From assembly GCA_035048495.1 (NCBI GenBank), contig CM068545.1, positions 43,270,450 through 43,334,449 on the forward strand: a DNA stretch of 64,000 nucleotides, given 5' to 3'. Origin of the DNA: Euptelea pleiosperma. Its lineage: Eukaryota; Streptophyta; Magnoliopsida; Ranunculales; Eupteleaceae. Shown here in pieces: positions 42,396 through 54,219 of the stretch. Each line of letters begins with the position of its first letter. Position 1 is the stretch's first letter. The notes below the pieces were generated by a model, which did not search any database, was not told the origin of the DNA, and saw only the letters and a list, made by a program, of their open reading frames with translations. Position numbers and translations under genes: made by a program.

Positions 42396-43630
42396 TTAAA
42401 AGTAGGGGTTTTTCCGCGTCGTTGGTTACGGAAATCCTAATTTCAACACATTTGTAAATTATCCAAGATTTCCTACAAAATTAAGCGATTCTTTGCATAG
42501 TGGAAGTATGTCAGATGTCGATCTGCACTCGGGGTTAGTTCGCGCAATTCAATAAGAACATGAAATAATGGCTTTTTCTCAAAAATTGCTAAAAATAAAA
42601 GGATGGAAGGGTGAGAATGGTGATTACGAGGTTGAAAACATGAATTTCTTGTGAGAAATAGTACTCGAATTATCCCATTAATCAAAACTAAACAACGAGT
42701 CGACACAGAAAACAAACAAAAATAATAAGATCTTTTATTCATAAATTCCAATCCATTACAACCAACTCAATTAAAATTGCGAAAAAAATGAAAAGAACTA
42801 AAGAGAAGTTATTCTTAAAGAAACACTAACTAACTAAAGGTAGAGAGAGAGAACTAATTTAGAGAGAGAAAACTAGGGAGACAAAAATGAACCTATCCTA
42901 GAGAGAAAGAGAGAGCGAAAGATATCTATAGAGAGAGAAAGTGAGAAAAACTAGAGAGAGAATGAGATAGAGAAGAAGCTTTACCATGGAAATCTTGCTA
43001 GAGATAGTTATTCGACCATTGATGTGGTCGGAATGGAATGGATGCGAGGATGCAACCCAGATTTTAGTTGAGCAAAGGAGAACAGCATGGAGGTGATTTT
43101 GTAGAGGTGCACATCGTGACGCTCTTAGCGTTGCAAGCACTGGTTTGAAGATGAGATCTCTTGCTCGGTTTTAATGGTGTGGATTGCAGCAACTCTTGGC
43201 TCACCTTAGATGATAAAGACAGGCAGTCCCTAGGAGAAGGTTGCAGGTGTGTAGATCTTAGGGGTTGAAAGTGCAGCAAGCGGTGTTGCAAGGTGTGCCC
43301 CTTGTGGTTGTGTTGCAGGTTGTTCCCTTGGGAACGCAATGGAGATCACCGGTGGATAACGCCCAGGATAGAATGGCGTTGATGGTGGAGCTTCCTTCTG
43401 GTTCAGGTGGTTCAAGGGATGAGCAGGGAGCGGTCTGCAACAACTTTCATGTGGAGAAAAACCAACAGGTGGAGGTCGTGAAGATTAATGGAAACTGCAG
43501 GCTGCTACCCGGAGTTGCAGAGAGATGTACCACCGTGGAAGGTGGTGGCTGGCAAGGAAGAACTGTAGCGGTTGCAGGCCAAACGAAAATGACGAACTAG
43601 TCCGGTGGTGGTCTCTTCAACTCACGTCAT
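42396..43630 (-). mobile_element. Minus-strand LTR 'N', 3' part
   Basis: It begins with a slightly decayed LTR 3' terminus (TTAAAAGTAGGGGTTTTTCCGCG), followed by the U5 block near 42510 and GA-rich leader sequence. It is cut at 43631 by copia element Q, whose left TSD would be GTCAT (43626-43630). Its U3 lies beyond the window. Confidence 0.65.
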
Positions 43631-45200
43631 TGAAATAACACCGGTTCGTTCTCTTTAATCCAATATACCTAGAAGGGGGGTTGATTAGGTATTTAGAAAT
43701 TAATAATACCCACACAGTTTTACTGGTGTATGGTAGGGGAACAAAATCGCATGCCTTAGTTGTTTGATAAAAGATTATCACAATCGACTCAAATTTAATA
43801 TACCTCCGTGGTATATTTTCTTTTTGTCGTTTGGTCTAATCAAGATAGATAGCAGAATACAAACAAACAACCACACAAGACAAGAGATTTTTACGTGGAA
43901 ACCTTAGCCAAGGAAAATCCACGGGACCACGTCCAGACGGAAAATATCACTAACTGAAAAGTTAAACGAAACAAAGGTTACCTACGCAGCACCGTTGCAA
44001 ATACAGCTTCCAACCTTAGCCAAGGCCTACTGCTGATACATCCACGTCCTCTGAATCAATGCTACGAATCCACGCCCGCCCTTCCAGCTAAGAAGCCTTG
44101 TCCGCTTGTTCAGTTTGGTACACCCCAAACCTACCATTGATCGGCTGCTCTGATCTTAATTCTCAACACTCTCGCCTTTGCAGAAGGTGAAGGATTCAGT
44201 ACACCCTGAACCTTAGGTTGCTTAAAAGGTGTTGAGTCACACTGGTACACTCAGGCTACTAGGTCGAATATATAAGTGGAAGACCTAAGCTGAGGGATGG
44301 ATCAAGCACTTGGCTTTGATCAAGAAGAAGAACAAGCTCACAAGATGCGAATGAGAAACAAGCTTATTGCTCTTCGAATGGACACTCTAAGAAAGAAACA
44401 TTTTCTTCTCTTTCTTGAAAGATTGAGTCACTCTGTGTCTCTGTGTATATTTAGAGAAGGTATAGAAGGGTTGTATTTATAGAATTTGTGACCCTGAGTC
44501 GTGTAGACGTGGAAAAGTGGAACCAAGAATTTTGGATCTGAGAAGGACTAAGATCGTGCCAAGTCCAATCTATTGGGCCATGTCTAATCGATTGGGTGTA
44601 AGTGTCCAATAAATTGGCCTCAATAAATTTCTTGTTCCGTAGGCTCCAATCGATTATACAGAGGTCTCCAATCGATTGGACTCAAATAAGTTTCTATCCC
44701 GAAGGCTCCAATCGATTTCACAGTCTCCAATCGATTTGACTTTAAACATGTTCTGCCTCACATAATCCAATCGATTTGGCTAATATATTGTTCTGCCTCG
44801 TAGCTTCCAATCAATTACACTGAGTCCTCCAATCAATTGGGCTATGTCCAATCGGACTCTCCCATTAGTCAATATCTTTGACTCAGACTCGGGTCTGTCC
44901 AATGACTAGGTTTGACCATTATATTTTATTCATTTTAAACCTATTCCTATAGCCACTAAGTTACTTACCTTCCTAATCGAGCGTACACGATCTTTAACTG
45001 ACAAATGGGCAGTTACTCAGATGACTCCTATCGTCAACCGTCTGATTCTTGCTGTCTCTGTCTTCTAGTCTTCAAGTAGTTGGCAAAGTATGTGTGGCAC
45101 AACGTCGCCATACTACACTGGTGCTCGTAGGAACGGTTACAAGAATGTTTTTATGTCAAACAGAATCTTTGCCAAATTGAATATGAAAATATTTCTTACA
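43631..45200 (-). repeat. 3' LTR of copia element Q
   Basis: Read on the minus strand, it starts TGTAAGAAATATTTTCATATTC at 45200, directly after a GGGGGAGAT polypurine tract, and ends ...CGGTGTTATTTCA at 43631. A partly decayed CCAATCGATT array lies at 44560-44870 and a TATA box near 44476. Confidence 0.85.
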
Positions 45201-45214
45201 ATCTCCCCCTTTGG
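45201..45214 (-). promoter_or_regulatory. Polypurine tract of copia element Q
   Basis: The minus strand reads GCCAAAGGGGGAGAT immediately before the LTR start. This is the typical plant Ty1/copia PPT context. Confidence 0.8.
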
Positions 45215-45891
45215 CAATTCCGTGACAAAAAATATTTATGATATAGAGGGTAAAAAATAAAAAATACAATCCCACCCTCTTACATGATTCACTTACTATC
45301 TCACACTCTCTCGGAGATAATCAAACAGATAATGGAACAGCTTTTTATCTGTTTCCCACACAATCTACCAACAACACATACCATGTAATATCATCGGCAA
45401 TCAATAAATCATTATAATGCAGTGAGTTAATAATGCACATCGCAAGTAGAGAAATTGGAAAAAAATAATGCAAACTTTTTCTTCTCCCCTTATCTCATGC
45501 ATCTACTTATTTTTACCTCTATGATTTTTTTTCCCCCTTTTTGTCACAGATTGATAAAGGTACATAAATATAAACAAACAATAAGCATGTAATGAATGTC
45601 ATCATGAAGAACAAGTGCATATATACATATCCAACCATAATTCAAACTGGTTTATACCCTGTAACAGATAAACAAATAAACACAACCAGAGTATAACCAT
45701 ACAAAATCTGAGTTTATCGGTGTATAATAATATCTCAAAAATAAGAACAACACCAGATAACTCTCAAGAAATATCTCTCTAGGAGACTAGGCCGATGGGG
45801 CAGTACCCTCCTACTGATCCGAACCATGAAATGATGGATGCTGTCCAAAACCCATTATAGTGAACTGGTACTCCATATATCGTTGCATATA
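45215..45891 (-). other. Internal 3' region of copia element Q with an ORF tail
   Basis: AT-rich non-coding DNA with a second G-run (AAAAAGGGGGAAAAAAAATC, near 45520-45540). At the far end the minus frame 45891-45811 reads ...RYMEYQFTIMGFGQHPSFHG... and stops at TAG (45813-45811), where element 2 has cut it. It could be the C-terminus of a retroelement ORF, possibly the same ORF class as the MADNP fragment at 5208. That link is a guess. Confidence 0.4.
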
Positions 45892-47323
45892 TGATATTCG
45901 CTCAAAAGTGCTTATTTTAAGCAATTATCCTTTTAGCGTTATTGCACCCTCCTACGTAAAACTGCTCTAATTATTCACTTTTTTACGTAAGAGTCTCTTC
46001 TGTTATGTAGAGCATATTTTTTCTAGACGAAATGGTATATTTGCATGCATTAAACACATTCTCAAAAATCTAGATACAAAGTTGTTCTGATTGGGACTCA
46101 TTATGCATTTTCACTATTACAGGAGACCCGATTAGATGGTTCTCGAGATTTGCAGGCCCACGATCATCCACAGAAACATAATATCAAAACCCAAAGAGCA
46201 AGCAAGGTACAAGAAGATATGGGCCATGCTTGAGCTAGAAGATTGCAGATTCAGACCTGTGTACCATTAAGGCAAAGATCTATTGGCGAGGCCCAGGGTT
46301 CTTAAAGCCTTGCTCAATCAAAACATGATTAAGACCATGGGATCAAGCAACAAAGGTGAAGCTACATGTTTGGTAGGCTACTAAAAGGTTACTAAATCAT
46401 TGAAGTTATGATTCTCGTTGGATGTTAAGATGTTGCAACGATGGAACAAAAGAATGTTCGGAATGACACAAGGGCTGGACAGTGTACAAGTTGATGGACC
46501 ACGATGTTAAAATACATGGTCAATGAGCATGATGAGACATATCGAATGGTTTCGAGCACCTAACCAAGTTGATCTACTAAATGGTGTCGACCAAGGGGCA
46601 TGATAGAGCAAGCTGCATGGACTAGTGCCAGACCGACGGATCAACACTAGATGGTGTCGGGTCAACAAATTGCAAGCATGTATCAGTCATGCTTTGACTT
46701 TAGCACCGACACGGATGGTTATGATGGAAGCCCAAGAAAGACGATTGAACTGCTAATCACTTTGGAGGTAGCTGGAACGGCCGAGACGTGTGGCAAAAAA
46801 AAATGTAGAAATGAATTCTATTCCAAAGAGAAGGGACCCGAGTTGATGTGTACAAGGAATCGTGGACCAACGGTATAAAACGTAAGTGAGAAGAGGATAT
46901 TTTGAAGAAAGAAAGGTAGACATTTCCCAAATGCAAATGGAGGGACAATTTTGCAAAGTAGGGGTATTTAGGACTTTTTCTTGTATGGAAGTGGACCCAC
47001 AACCAAGGCCGTGAAGGTATGAAAGGTGGGGACCACAGTTTGTGTTGTACGTTGTGCTGTCTACAACTACCCACAATAGAAAAGGGCAACTCACATTTCT
47101 CCCCATCTCTCCACAATACCCTCATACATACACCCTAGCTGCCACCTCACACAACCCCCCATCCAAACCCTAACTATATAAAGCCCTTAACAGCTTATTC
47201 TATCCCACAACTCTAGATTGAACCCCACACCCCCTCTTTCCACGGCCTCCTCCTCCCATTCCATCACCTCTCACAAACCTTTCTCTCTCCCCTCCCATTA
47301 CTGCCCCCTCCATTGAAGATCAC

Positions 47324-47349
47324 GACCTACAACTCTTGAGTTGTAGGTC
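47324..47349 (+). other. LTR leader hairpin with fully compensated stem
   Basis: GACCTACAACTC and GAGTTGTAGGTC form a perfect 12-bp stem with loop TT. Relative to the common stem, both arms are changed together (CTGCAAC to CTACAAC, GTTGCAG to GTTGTAG). The 3' LTR of the same element lacks about 20 bp here (59911-59918), removing the hairpin. Confidence 0.65.
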
Positions 47350-48063
47350 CGCCTGCAACCAACCACAGCAAGAAGTCGCCCTCACTCCCCCTCTCCATCT
47401 TCTTCTCTTTTGCACTCTCCCAAAAATGGTCCTCACGTTTTCCTTTGGAGATCTCTCTCTCTCACAAAAAAATAAGATACAGAAAGAAAAAAGAAAAAAG
47501 GAGTAGAGAGAAAGAGGGAAGAAGAAGGGAGGAGGAAGCCATTAGGCTCCTCCCCTTAAACATCTCCTTGCAGGTGGGGCACTGCCAACCACCGCTGCAG
47601 CACCTCCTTCCTCGCCTGCGAGTGCCACCTGCAGTCACCGCCTGTTGATCCCTCAACGCACCAGCAGCATCTCAGCCATCTTCCGCCCTCCTCAGTCCGT
47701 CTACACCACAACCACCACCGCTGCAACTGTCCTTCGTCACCTGCACGCTGCTGGGTGCACATCACCACCATTCCCACCAGTAAAACCGACTGGACGAAGA
47801 CAGCTGGCATCATTATCTCTAGCTACTCACAGATCTACCGCCTCCTGCTGCTACTACGGTGCCTCCCCATTGAAAACTCCATTAATCGCTGCATGTGTTG
47901 GAGAACCAGCAAGTTCCCCGGCGCACCAGCAACGTTCCTTCATTCCAGCAGCTGCAACCTCCCCCATTCGATCTCTTCTCCTTTCAACCCTCCAAACTGT
48001 CCTCTAAAAAAAGGAAAAGAACAAATAAAAAACAAAAAAAAGGAGGAAGAGGAACCAGCGGTC

Positions 48064-48098
48064 GGGTGACCCGGGTTCGATCCCCGGCAGCGGCACCA
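48064..48098 (+). other. 35-nt copy of the tRNA-Asp 3' half
   Basis: It begins GGGTGACCCGGGTTCGATCC and ends GGCAGCGGCACCA. It agrees with the plant tRNA-Asp 3' half, from the anticodon stem through the T arm to CCA, at 33 of 35 positions (from memory of the tRNA sequence). The encoded CCA and the junction with the LTR end show it derives from the primer tRNA. It is too short to be a tRNA gene. Confidence 0.85.
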
Positions 48099-50807
48099 TT
48101 TGAAAGTTGGGTTTTTCCGCGTCGTTGGTTACGGAAACCCTAGAATCAATATATTTTTAATCTTTATCCGATTATCCTACAAAATTTAGAACTTCTTGCA
48201 CAGTGGGAAGTGTCGGATGTCGATCCGCACTCGGGATTAGTCGGGTTAGCGCATATTTGAACATAAAATGATGGAATTTATGCTAGAAAATTATGGAGAG
48301 GTGAAAATGGTGATTGTAAGTGATTGAAAACATGATTTTAGAGACAATTTCTAAATTAAGATGCACTGAAAAACTCCAAAACATAATATTCAAATTGCTT
48401 TATTCATTTATCAAATGTGCATACAATCATAAAACATCAGGAAAACTTAATTAGAAAGCATGAAAATTAGAGAGAGAAATGGAGGATTTAGAGAGGGAAA
48501 ACAGAGAGAACCTAAGGAAGAGAGATAGAGTGATAGAGAGAGAAAGAAAATTACAGAGAGAGAAAGAGAGAACTAGAGAGAGAAAGTGAGAACCTAAGGA
48601 AGAGAGAGAGAGTGATAGAGAGAGAAAAAGACAAGAAGACAGAGAAAGGATGAGAATACCTTGGAATGACTTACCGGGGATCAGCCCGTGGAGTTCGGCC
48701 AATGAATGCACAAGGGAGAGTGCAAATTGATGTGGAAACCTTGCTGGTTCGGTCTTGGAAAGGATCGGCCACTTTGGAGGCTATGCATGATGGTTATGAA
48801 TAGTGGATGATGAACACGCTGGTAGCAAGTGAGGAGGTGCTGTCCACGGTGGCTGTTGGTTCCTTATCAGTGAAGATGGAGGTGCTCTTGAGTGGGAGAA
48901 GATGAGGGCGTTGCAGGTGGGTTGCAATGGAGGCCGTTAGTTGCTGGCCACGATGGTTTCAGTTCGGTGGGCTGCAAGGGAGGAGCCCGGAGGTGCTAAC
49001 AGGCGCTGGTTAATGGAGAAGGCGGTAGTGAAGGGGGCGGCGTGATGCAGCAGGCGGAGCTCGAGGATGTGGAGGTGCTGCAAGTGGTGGCAGCCGTGGA
49101 TGGTGGTGGGGGGGCGTGATATGCAGCGATCTGCAACGTGGAAGAGCACGGGCAGCAAGTGGAGGTGATGGGGGGGGGGCGTGATACAGCAGGCGGAGCT
49201 CGAGGATGTGGAGGTGCTGCAAGTGGTGGCAGCCGTGGATGGTGGTGGTGGTAGAGGCGGACTGGTGCAGGCGGTGATGAGGTGATGGAAGACGTGCTGC
49301 ACACAGCACCAGGGAGCGCAGGCGAGAGGAGGAAGAAGGAGCAGAAGAAGAGAGCAGAAGAGGAAGAAGAAGAAGGAGGACTGCCGGTGAAGGAAGAGGT
49401 GACCGGAGTTGCAGGCTGCAACTCCGGTAATCAAAACTTGAATAAAAATAACGGTGCTGCTCATGGTAGCAAGATTTGCTGCGCACAGGCGGAGGGTGGA
49501 GAGTTTCAGATGAAGGAGAAAGAGAAGGAGACGACAGAAGGAGAAGAGAAGAAGGAGGTGGCCGGAGTTCTGCAACTCCGGCCGGAATGAGGAAGAAGAA
49601 GAAGAAGAAGAAGAAGAAGAAGAAGAAGAAGGAAGGGAAAACGTGGGAGAAGATTCGGGGAAGGTTTTGGGGAAGGAGACTAGGAGAGGGGAGAGGGATT
49701 AGGGTTCGAACGAATCCCTATCCTTCTCCTTTTAAAGCTCCCTATTTCCTTTAATGGAAATAGGGTATTTTTTGAAAATAAAAAATATGAAAAATATTTA
49801 TTTATTTATTTATTTATTTTTTTTTTTATTTTATTTATTTTTTTTAAGTAAAAACCTACTTTTCTATGGGGAATCTCCCCAATTAGTGGACCCCCATTTA
49901 ATTAAAATTATTTTGAAATTCGCGGGGTCCACTAACTGGTCGGACAGCGGGTCGATGAAGATGGGCCCGACTATTGGCCCTCATGGATTGATGATGTCCA
50001 TCGTCTCACAAGATGATGTGACAGACAGTCTGATGGCGATCGGATGGATGGTGACTTGATTGGGACTCAGATTGGTAGATCGACGGATCTAGAGATGTCC
50101 AACGGTCCGATTGAAGATCCAACGGTCCGATGGAAGATCTAACGGTCGGAAAGCTAAGGGAGATGAGATAGAACCGATGGGCAGGAGTTTTGGGGTTAGG
50201 TCAGTAGATTCGAGGACCGAGAGATGAAGAGAGAGAGAAAATAAGGAGAGATGAGAGAGAAAGTATCAGAAAATAGAGAGAAAAGCACTGGCGGAGGGTT
50301 TGGAACCCTGGTCTTCACTGTGACCATCCTCACACTTCTCCAGTAGAGTCGACCATCATTCTTTGCTGACTCATGTGGCTTTAAACGCTTTGGTCCGTCT
50401 CTTGGTCATTGGCTCTCCTACTCTCTTCGTTCTTTGGGCCGACTTTTTGGTCCTCTTATTCAGCCCATATTTGGCCCATATCTTCTAGTCATAGCATGTG
50501 GGCTTGTTAAGCTTTGATAATGGGCTTTCATGATCGATTTGGGCCCACAAGTCTCGAGAATCGTCCCATCGGGGTTTCCTGCGACAGAAGAAGCGCGTAA
50601 TGAGACTTTATCAGAACGGCTTAATATTTAGACTTCCGAAAATGTGTTTAATGCATGCAAATATACCATTTCGTCCAGAAAAGTGTGTTCTACGCAGCAG
50701 AAGAGACTCTTACGTAGAAAAGTAGGTAAATAGAGTATTTTACGTAGGAGAATGTAATAACGCTAAAAGGATAATTGCTTAAAATAAGCACTTTTGAGCG
50801 AATATCA
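48064..50807 (-). mobile_element. Insertion 'S': minus LTR with a tRNA-Asp tail, no TSD
   Basis: This is a complete minus LTR (48101-50807, 2707 bp; ends TGAAAGTTGGG and GCGAATATCA). On its 3' side come two bases and 35 nt of the tRNA-Asp 3' half. The 3' LTR of the same element gives the empty site (CCAGCGGTC|TCAAGGAT|CCTCCAAAAG, 63472-63500). The insertion replaced the 8 bp TCAAGGAT and made no duplication. The LTR has hairpins at 49403-49427 and 49561-49582, a donor (ACTTAC near 48671), a (GAA)n tract and a tRNA-like unit near its start. Confidence 0.9.
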
Positions 50808-50979
50808 CCTCCAAAAGAAAGACAAAAAAAAAAAAAAAAAGAGAGAAAAAAAAGAGGAGAAGATGCTGTGGCTTCCATCTCCCTGTTGCTGCACCGTACT
50901 CCCCTTTGGATCCCCACGATCCCACTTTCTAATCGATTGCCTCTGCAACCTTGCTGCATGCCTCCACAAACTCTTCATG

Positions 50980-51431
50980 GTAAGTGTGAAAAAGGTGAGC
51001 ACTCTCTAGTTTTCTCTCTCTAGAATCCTAACCTCTTTCTCTCTCCTTTATGGATTCTCTCTCTAGTTTTCTCTCTCTACCTTTCATGCTTTTTAGGTTA
51101 GTTTTAATTCTCTTGTTTTTATTATCTGTCAATGTAAAACAGCTTAATTTTATTCAATGAAATTAATTTCTTTTGAATTCTTGTTTCTATTATCTTTTAA
51201 TAGTAATTTTGAATTTTATTTGCATGTTAATCACTTTAATTGAGAATCGATCTTCAACAAAAAAAAATCATGTTTTAAAGTCCTGTGATCATCATTCTCA
51301 CCACTCCATCCTTCTTAGTGGCAATTTTTGAGAAAAATTCGTCATTTCATGTTCACTGCTTGCACAAACTAACCCCGAGTGCGGATCGACATCCGACACG
51401 AATCTCTATACAAAGAACTAAAATTTTGCAG
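50980..51431 (+). other. Predicted leader intron in element 2 5' LTR
   Basis: Donor CATG|GTAAGT at 50980 and acceptor AAATTTTGCAG at 51431, with the CGGAT-CGAC-ATCCG block near 51381. The 3' LTR has the same donor at 63657. Confidence 0.5.
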
Positions 51432-51513
51432 GATTTAAGAACCGTATCAAGTTACAAATGTGTTGATTCTAGGGTTTTCGAATCCAACGATGCGGAAAAA
51501 CCCTACTTTCAAA

Positions 51514-51531
51514 TGGTGTCGTTGCTGCTCG
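51514..51531 (+). promoter_or_regulatory. Decayed tRNA-Asp PBS of element 2
   Basis: TGGTGTCGTTGCTGCTCG lies two bases after the LTR. It is the tRNA-Asp PBS with several changes, some of them C-to-T type (GGCGCC to GGTGTC), as expected after cytosine methylation. Confidence 0.7.
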
Positions 51532-52401
51532 GGTGTACGGGAGTGCGAAAAAGGACGTAAAAATGGAATTGAAAAGCTGCTGAAGCAGAAAGCTGCTCAA
51601 TTTGGACTTCCTGACCTTTTCGGAAAACTTTCTATTTTTAGTTTTTAGTGATTTTTAGCAGTCTTTTAAATTACTATTTCTAATGCCTCGGAAGGCCGAG
51701 TGCAATTTGTAATAATTTAGGAATTTTACTACTTTCCAAATAACTGCTAGATCTTGTTCTAGGGTTTTTAGAAACCCTAGATTAAGTGGAAAATACCAAA
51801 AAAATAAAAAAATCAAAATTCAAAAAAATTAGGGTTTTATATTCTGCAGATTTTTAGAAATCACCAATCAAGGATTTGCGATTTTTGGAAAGATTCCAAA
51901 ATCTTGAAACTCTACTTAATTAGTGTTTCCCCTCTTAGAAGTTTTCTCTTTAGAAGAATTTATATCTTTCAAAATCTTCCAAATTTGGAAAAGTCTGCAA
52001 AAGAAAGCACCCCAAATCTAGCAGAATTTCAATTTTGGAAAATTTTCCAAAATTGTAAGGGATCTCGCAATCAAATCTTTCTTGGAAGATCTCCATAGTT
52101 CGGGAAACTTTCCAATCTAGGTATTTTCCAATCTGGGAATTCCTAAATTTCACCCCATCTCGAATTTGGAAAATAATTCAAAAACTTGCTTAAATCCAGT
52201 GTTTGTTCAGTGAACCCTAAAAAGGTAAGGATCTTCCAAATAGAATCCCAAATACCTAGATCGTACGATCTAACTTTTCTGCAGGAACACGATCCAGTGT
52301 GGGTAGGGAGCGAAAACTCAAAGAGGTGGAGTCGAGCCCAAGCCCATTTGGATACCCCTCCTTATTCCATGGAGGCGACCCTGTGGCGTGGCCCACGGGA
52401 G
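51532..52401 (+). other. Untranslated leader of element 2
   Basis: Colinear with the element 1 leader (14144-15021) at high similarity; no credible ORF. It ends CCCACGGGAG directly before GTAAGT. Confidence 0.6.
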
Positions 52402-52407
52402 GTAAGT
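52402..52407 (+). other. 5' splice-site consensus at the end of the leader
   Basis: GGGAG|GTAAGTCTC. In element 1 the homologous leader ends at this same base (15021) and continues into RT codons. Confidence 0.5.
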
Positions 52408-53219
52408 CTCTATCCTTGCCTTGAGTGCGATACTGCGCAATTGGGTGACTCATTGCAGTGTGTCTATTTGCTTTCGCATACATATTATTCGACTTGCGTG
52501 GCGTGGCCGTTAATCAATCAACTCTAAGAGAGCAGACCTAGCTCCAAAATTGAAACTGGTGGGATTTCATCACCCACCTCATCACTCCAGCTGAATTTGA
52601 TCCCCAAGATTCATCTATAATAAAAAGAATCAAGAAGTAGAGCCAATTAGCTCGGTGTTCAATGAAAAATTCACACAAAGCGAACCCGCTTAACATCCAG
52701 TCGAAGTAAGACCACGAGCGCGGGTCCCTGTTGTCTAACACACCCATAGGTCCCTGCTACTCAAATACACTGAGCTCGACATGGCATCTTGGACTATTAG
52801 GTGGTTAGTTGCATGTGGACTAGGAACACACACCAACCCTAGCTTAACCCGAGGGAACACTCTTATCAAATACTTGACCAATCTAGTTAGTCTGGGACGT
52901 ACTTAAGACAGCCATTGTATCGCACGTCTGTCTAGGCTTCGGATTGCCTTGTTGTTGACTAGAGTTAGTACTAAAGGATTCGCTCTGAAGAGTGTAGCCT
53001 GGTGAGAACCCATGAGTGCAAACAGTTAGTCCGACGATTAAAAGATAAACCAGTGGTCTGCCTACTGTCATAATCTACCTTAGCCCCAAAACTAACAAGA
53101 TAATTCCTAAAATATATCCCCATTGTTTAGAATAGGATTATCTGTGCTTGGTGTGCATCATATATTACTAGGATAGTGTTCCCCTCTGGAGTACAATGAG
53201 GAGTCGCACAATTGGACTA
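52408..53219 (+). other. Non-coding or intron-like internal segment of element 2
   Basis: About 800 bp with stops in all plus frames and no recognised motif. It has no counterpart in element 1. It ends with TTGTCAG|GATG (53235), a possible 3' splice site placed just before the ORF. Confidence 0.35.
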
Positions 53220-54127
53220 AGTACCAGAATTGTCAGGATGAAATAGAAGTTGTTACCACCCCTAGATGAAGCCCAATTATTGAAGAACCAGTGTATCCTT
53301 ATGCGGTGCCTTTAACAGCACCAAATCTTGAACCTACCTCAGAGCAACCTATTTCTCACTCTACCTCTACTGACCCTGATGTCGATCTCCATGACACTGA
53401 GCTGTGTCTTGATCGTAGGATCCCAACTGTCCTAGATCTATCGTTCCTCCCCACCTCCCTTGGATTGTGCAACAATAGTGATGAACCCGAGTCTCAATCT
53501 TTGGTGCCCTTAACAGCACCAACTTCTGGACCGAGCACAGAGGAACTCAGTTCCATCTCTATCTCTGATAATTCTTTCTCTGCCCTGGATGCAGACATTC
53601 CTACTGATGAGCCGTGTCTAGAACATGGGATTCCTGTTGTCCTAGACCTACCGTTCCCCACCAAGGATGAACATATTGAGTGTAGGGATTGGAACGTCCC
53701 TATCAAATTAGGAAACCTCGAGGGAGAGGTCCACAATTTTCAACCGCCACCCTACATCGATATTATCGATGACCCGTGTGCCGTAGAGAGTCTAATTCAG
53801 GACTCTCCCGAGGAAAAATTTTCCTAGTGTCAAGAACACTTTGAGTCTGACTTCATCTCGAAGTCAGACAATTCTGGTATTACTGATCTACGGGACTCTG
53901 CTCCATTCAGATACATTCCCACAAAACTCAATGAGTTTTTGGCTCTGCTAACCATGGTCAGAGAATCCCCTACTCCTGTCCTCTCAGTTTTTACTGAGAA
54001 GCTTCAATCCCTTCCTGCTCAACTACACACTTTTATAGGACTACTCAGAGAACTTACTGTCCTTCTCTCAGTCTACACTGAGAAAGACCTATTCTACACA
54101 AGTATACCTAGACAAGGGATAAGATAG
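53220..54127 (+). pseudogene. Unknown acidic, Pro/Ser/Thr-rich ORF of element 2
   Basis: A single frame with a TGA at 53267 and a TAG at 53825, ending TAG at 54125-54127. The largest open part (53291-53827) has no ATG at its start and encodes about 178 residues. It has two imperfect internal repeats, each of the form VPLTAPxxxPSxEE...DxDxxxxEPCLxxxIPxVLDLxF. The C-terminal part is Leu-rich (LLTMVRESPTPVL, FIGLLRELTVLL). It resembles no RT, integrase, protease, knuckle or chromodomain. Element 1 has nothing like it between leader and 3' region. It may belong between gag and protease of an autonomous relative, or be an accessory ORF; the function is unknown. Confidence 0.5.
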
Positions 54128-54198
54128 TTGTTTCTGTTCCACTTTAGGTGTCAGGAAGACTATAGATTCACTCAGTCTCCATGAGTTTCAACTTGGTT

Positions 54199-54219
54199 GG
54201 GGGTACTTGATATACCCCC
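54199..54219 (+). other. Post-ORF hairpin GGGGGTA/TACCCCC
   Basis: A 7-bp perfect stem with a 7-nt loop, the counterpart of 17277-17295 in element 1 with one compensated pair. Confidence 0.55.

Larger units (their letters stand above)
45892..51511 (+). repeat. 5' LTR of element 2 (2.9 kb without insertion S)
   Basis: It starts TGATATTCGCTCAAAAGTGC and ends ACCCTACTTTCA before the PBS. Parts are 45892-48063 and 50808-51511. It matches 56083-64000 part by part, with moderate divergence. The leader has a perfect hairpin (47324-47349) and a donor at 50980. The U3 middle (46200-47000) differs from the other LTRs, and its tRNA-like unit is poor (GGCGAGGCCCAGGGTTC, near 46277-46293). Confidence 0.92.

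Noticed and set aside
48064..48098. A tRNA gene
   Set aside because: Only the 3' half is present and it includes CCA, which nuclear tRNA genes do not encode. Its position at the LTR end marks it as a copied primer.
52186..52527. A 113-codon ORF in the leader of element 2
   Set aside because: The counterpart in element 1 (14805-15029) reads a different protein because of small indels, and the frame runs through the GTAAGT site. It is more likely untranslated leader.
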